7,004 nucleotides of DNA from NCBI GenBank assembly GCA_016787375.1, contig JAEUUM010000483.1, positions 1 to 7,004 on the forward strand. Direction: 5' to 3'. Both the position numbers and the translations under genes were made by a program. Below, one piece after another: positions 6,167 through 7,004 of this stretch (positions are counted from its first letter, which is position 1; every line of letters begins with the position of its first letter). The DNA comes from Saprospiraceae bacterium. Lineage in GTDB: Bacteria; Bacteroidota; Bacteroidia; Chitinophagales; Saprospiraceae. A model generated the notes under the pieces. It was not told the DNA's origin. It searched no databases and saw nothing but the letters and a program-made list of their open reading frames with translations.

Positions 6167-6909
6167 GCTGTTAATAATAAGGCTATGACATAATCTGAAA
6201 GTAGAATAAGTATGTTGCTGTATACAACAGCCCTGGTACTGGCTTGACCAAGTTCGATATTGCCACCTTGAACATAATACCCCTGATAACAGGATACTGA
6301 TGTCAAAATAAAAGAAAAAACAGTGGCTTTGACATACATCATTGTAACATTTCGGGGCATAAAAAATTCATGCAATCCTTTAATATAATCTGCTGAAGTT
6401 AACCAGCCTGTTGGTACGGTCGAAAGAAACCCACCAATTATACTAACAAATGCTGCTACTGCCACTAGCATCGGTATAACCACAACGGCTGCGATAATCT
6501 TGGGCTGGATCACGTACGAAGCTGTATTAACGCCCATAATTTCCATTGCATCAATGTGCTCCTTTTGCCGCATAGTACCTATTTCAGCAGCAATGTTTGA
6601 TCCTACTTTACCAGCCAAAACCAAACCAGTGATGGTGGGAGCAAGTTCTATTATGGTCATGTCTCTCACTACGTAACCAATGTAGTAATCAGGTATCAAC
6701 TGGCCACCTAATTGGTAGGCAAATTGCAATGCAGTTACAGCACCTATAAAAACTGAAATCAGACAAACAATGATCAAAGACCCGATACCAATATCATTCA
6801 TCATTCGAAGTGTCTCATTCCAGTACATATAAAACTTTTCCGGCCTTCCAAAGGTAAGCTTCAACATTTGCACATAACGGCCAACATGAAAAAAGAAATT
6901 CCTGAACAT
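6163..6909 (-). CDS. mlaE: Mla-type lipid ABC transporter, permease (MlaE family)
   Basis: The 248-residue inner-membrane permease of the same transporter as the ATPase downstream. Hydrophobic segments lie at about 42-62, 88-104, 136-165, 190-209 and 228-247, after an amphipathic N-terminus (VGRYVQMLKLTFGRPEKFY). The family's signature is clear: ELAPTITGLVLAGKVGSNIAAEIGTMRQKEHIDAMEIMG begins at 89, with the EIGTM core at 109-113 that contacts the ATPase, then P136 and the GGFLSTV turn at 159-165. Length is close to the usual 250-260. The start at 6909 gives the normal N-terminus and lies about 40 nt below a -7 promoter match, so this appears to be the first gene of an mlaE-mlaF unit. Nothing looks truncated or shifted. 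In some Bacteroidota annotations it would be called 'ABC transporter permease, DUF140/YrbE family'. Confidence 0.95.
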   Translation of the reverse strand: MFRNFFFHVGRYVQMLKLTFGRPEKFYMYWNETLRMMNDIGIGSLIIVCLISVFIGAVTALQFAYQLGGQLIPDYYIGYVVRDMTIIELAPTITGLVLAGKVGSNIAAEIGTMRQKEHIDAMEIMGVNTASYVIQPKIIAAVVVIPMLVAVAAFVSIIGGFLSTVPTGWLTSADYIKGLHEFFMPRNVTMMYVKATVFSFILTSVSCYQGYYVQGGNIELGQASTRAVVYSNILILLSDYVIALLLTA

Positions 6910-6949
6910 ATCAGATTACTATTGTTTCTCCTTTGTTAAAGAAACGGCT

Positions 6950-6957
6950 CAAAATTA
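6950..6957 (-). promoter_or_regulatory. Candidate -7 promoter element for mlaEF
   Basis: The minus strand reads TAATTTTG, an exact match to TAnnTTTG, about 40 nt before the mlaE ATG. Eighteen bases further upstream is TTTC rather than TTTG, a near miss to the -33 element. The remaining 6910-7004 sequence holds no assignable gene. Position and sequence agree, but the -33 fit is imperfect. Confidence 0.45.
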
Positions 6958-7004
6958 GACTATTTTTGAATGCCTGAAAGATTTATTTGTATTCCTTTAG
7001 TACT

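Noticed and set aside
6970..7004. Plus-strand ATG at 6970 opening a frame (MPERFICIPLV) to the window edge, just after a TATTTTTG at 6961-6968.
   Set aside because: Only 11 codons are visible. The TAnnTTTG match sits directly on the ATG, so it cannot serve as this frame's promoter, and its -33 spacing does not fit. There is too little sequence to call a gene.
6958..7004. Two minus-strand frames that could be the C-terminus of an upstream gene (VLKEYK then TAA at 6983-6985, or STKGIQINLSGIQK then TAG at 6958-6960).
   Set aside because: Either could be a real gene end or chance. With so few codons and two competing frames, neither can be supported.

Overview
The window reads as an ordinary, AT-rich chromosomal segment of a Bacteroidota bacterium. 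The evidence is two secreted proteins with type IX secretion system (T9SS) C-terminal sorting domains, one of type A and one of type B (the 'gliding motility-associated' C-terminus). Bacteroidota-style -7 promoter elements (TAnnTTTG) also lie upstream of several genes. The large protein's N-terminus (THNRAGEI, followed by WGDGT) resembles the very large surface proteins of Saprospiria/Chitinophagia-like genomes. That family-level placement comes from memory and is an inference. All firmly supported genes are on the minus strand, so transcription runs from right to left.

From the right: a likely promoter at about 6950 precedes an mlaE-type permease gene (6163-6909) and an mlaF-type ABC ATPase gene (5405-6166), which overlap by ATGA. 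Together they form the inner-membrane core of a Mla-like phospholipid/lipid transporter. No substrate-binding mlaD follows. Instead there is about 400 bp of very AT-rich DNA (5008-5404). It holds a good Bacteroidota-type promoter match on the plus strand, a possible 33-residue lipoprotein ORF on the plus strand and a competing 76-codon minus-strand ORF coupled to mlaF. At most one of the two ORFs is likely to be real.

Next come a tRNA-Leu(GAG) gene with its own -7 element (4924-5007), a 20-bp tandem repeat just downstream of it, and a leader region. A tight three-gene block follows: a 929-residue T9SS type B surface protein (1880-4669), riboflavin synthase ribE (1279-1875) and a 212-residue T9SS type A protein (644-1282). 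The first two genes are 4 nt apart and the last two overlap by 4 nt, so co-transcription and translational coupling are likely. At the left edge is the N-terminal 188 codons of a DEAD-box RNA helicase (1-566), cut by the window end just after motif III.

I see no CRISPR array, insertion sequence, phage gene, riboswitch or convincing new system. The most noteworthy points are riboflavin synthase embedded between two secreted-protein genes, the mlaEF pair without mlaD, and the unresolved small-ORF locus beside mlaF.
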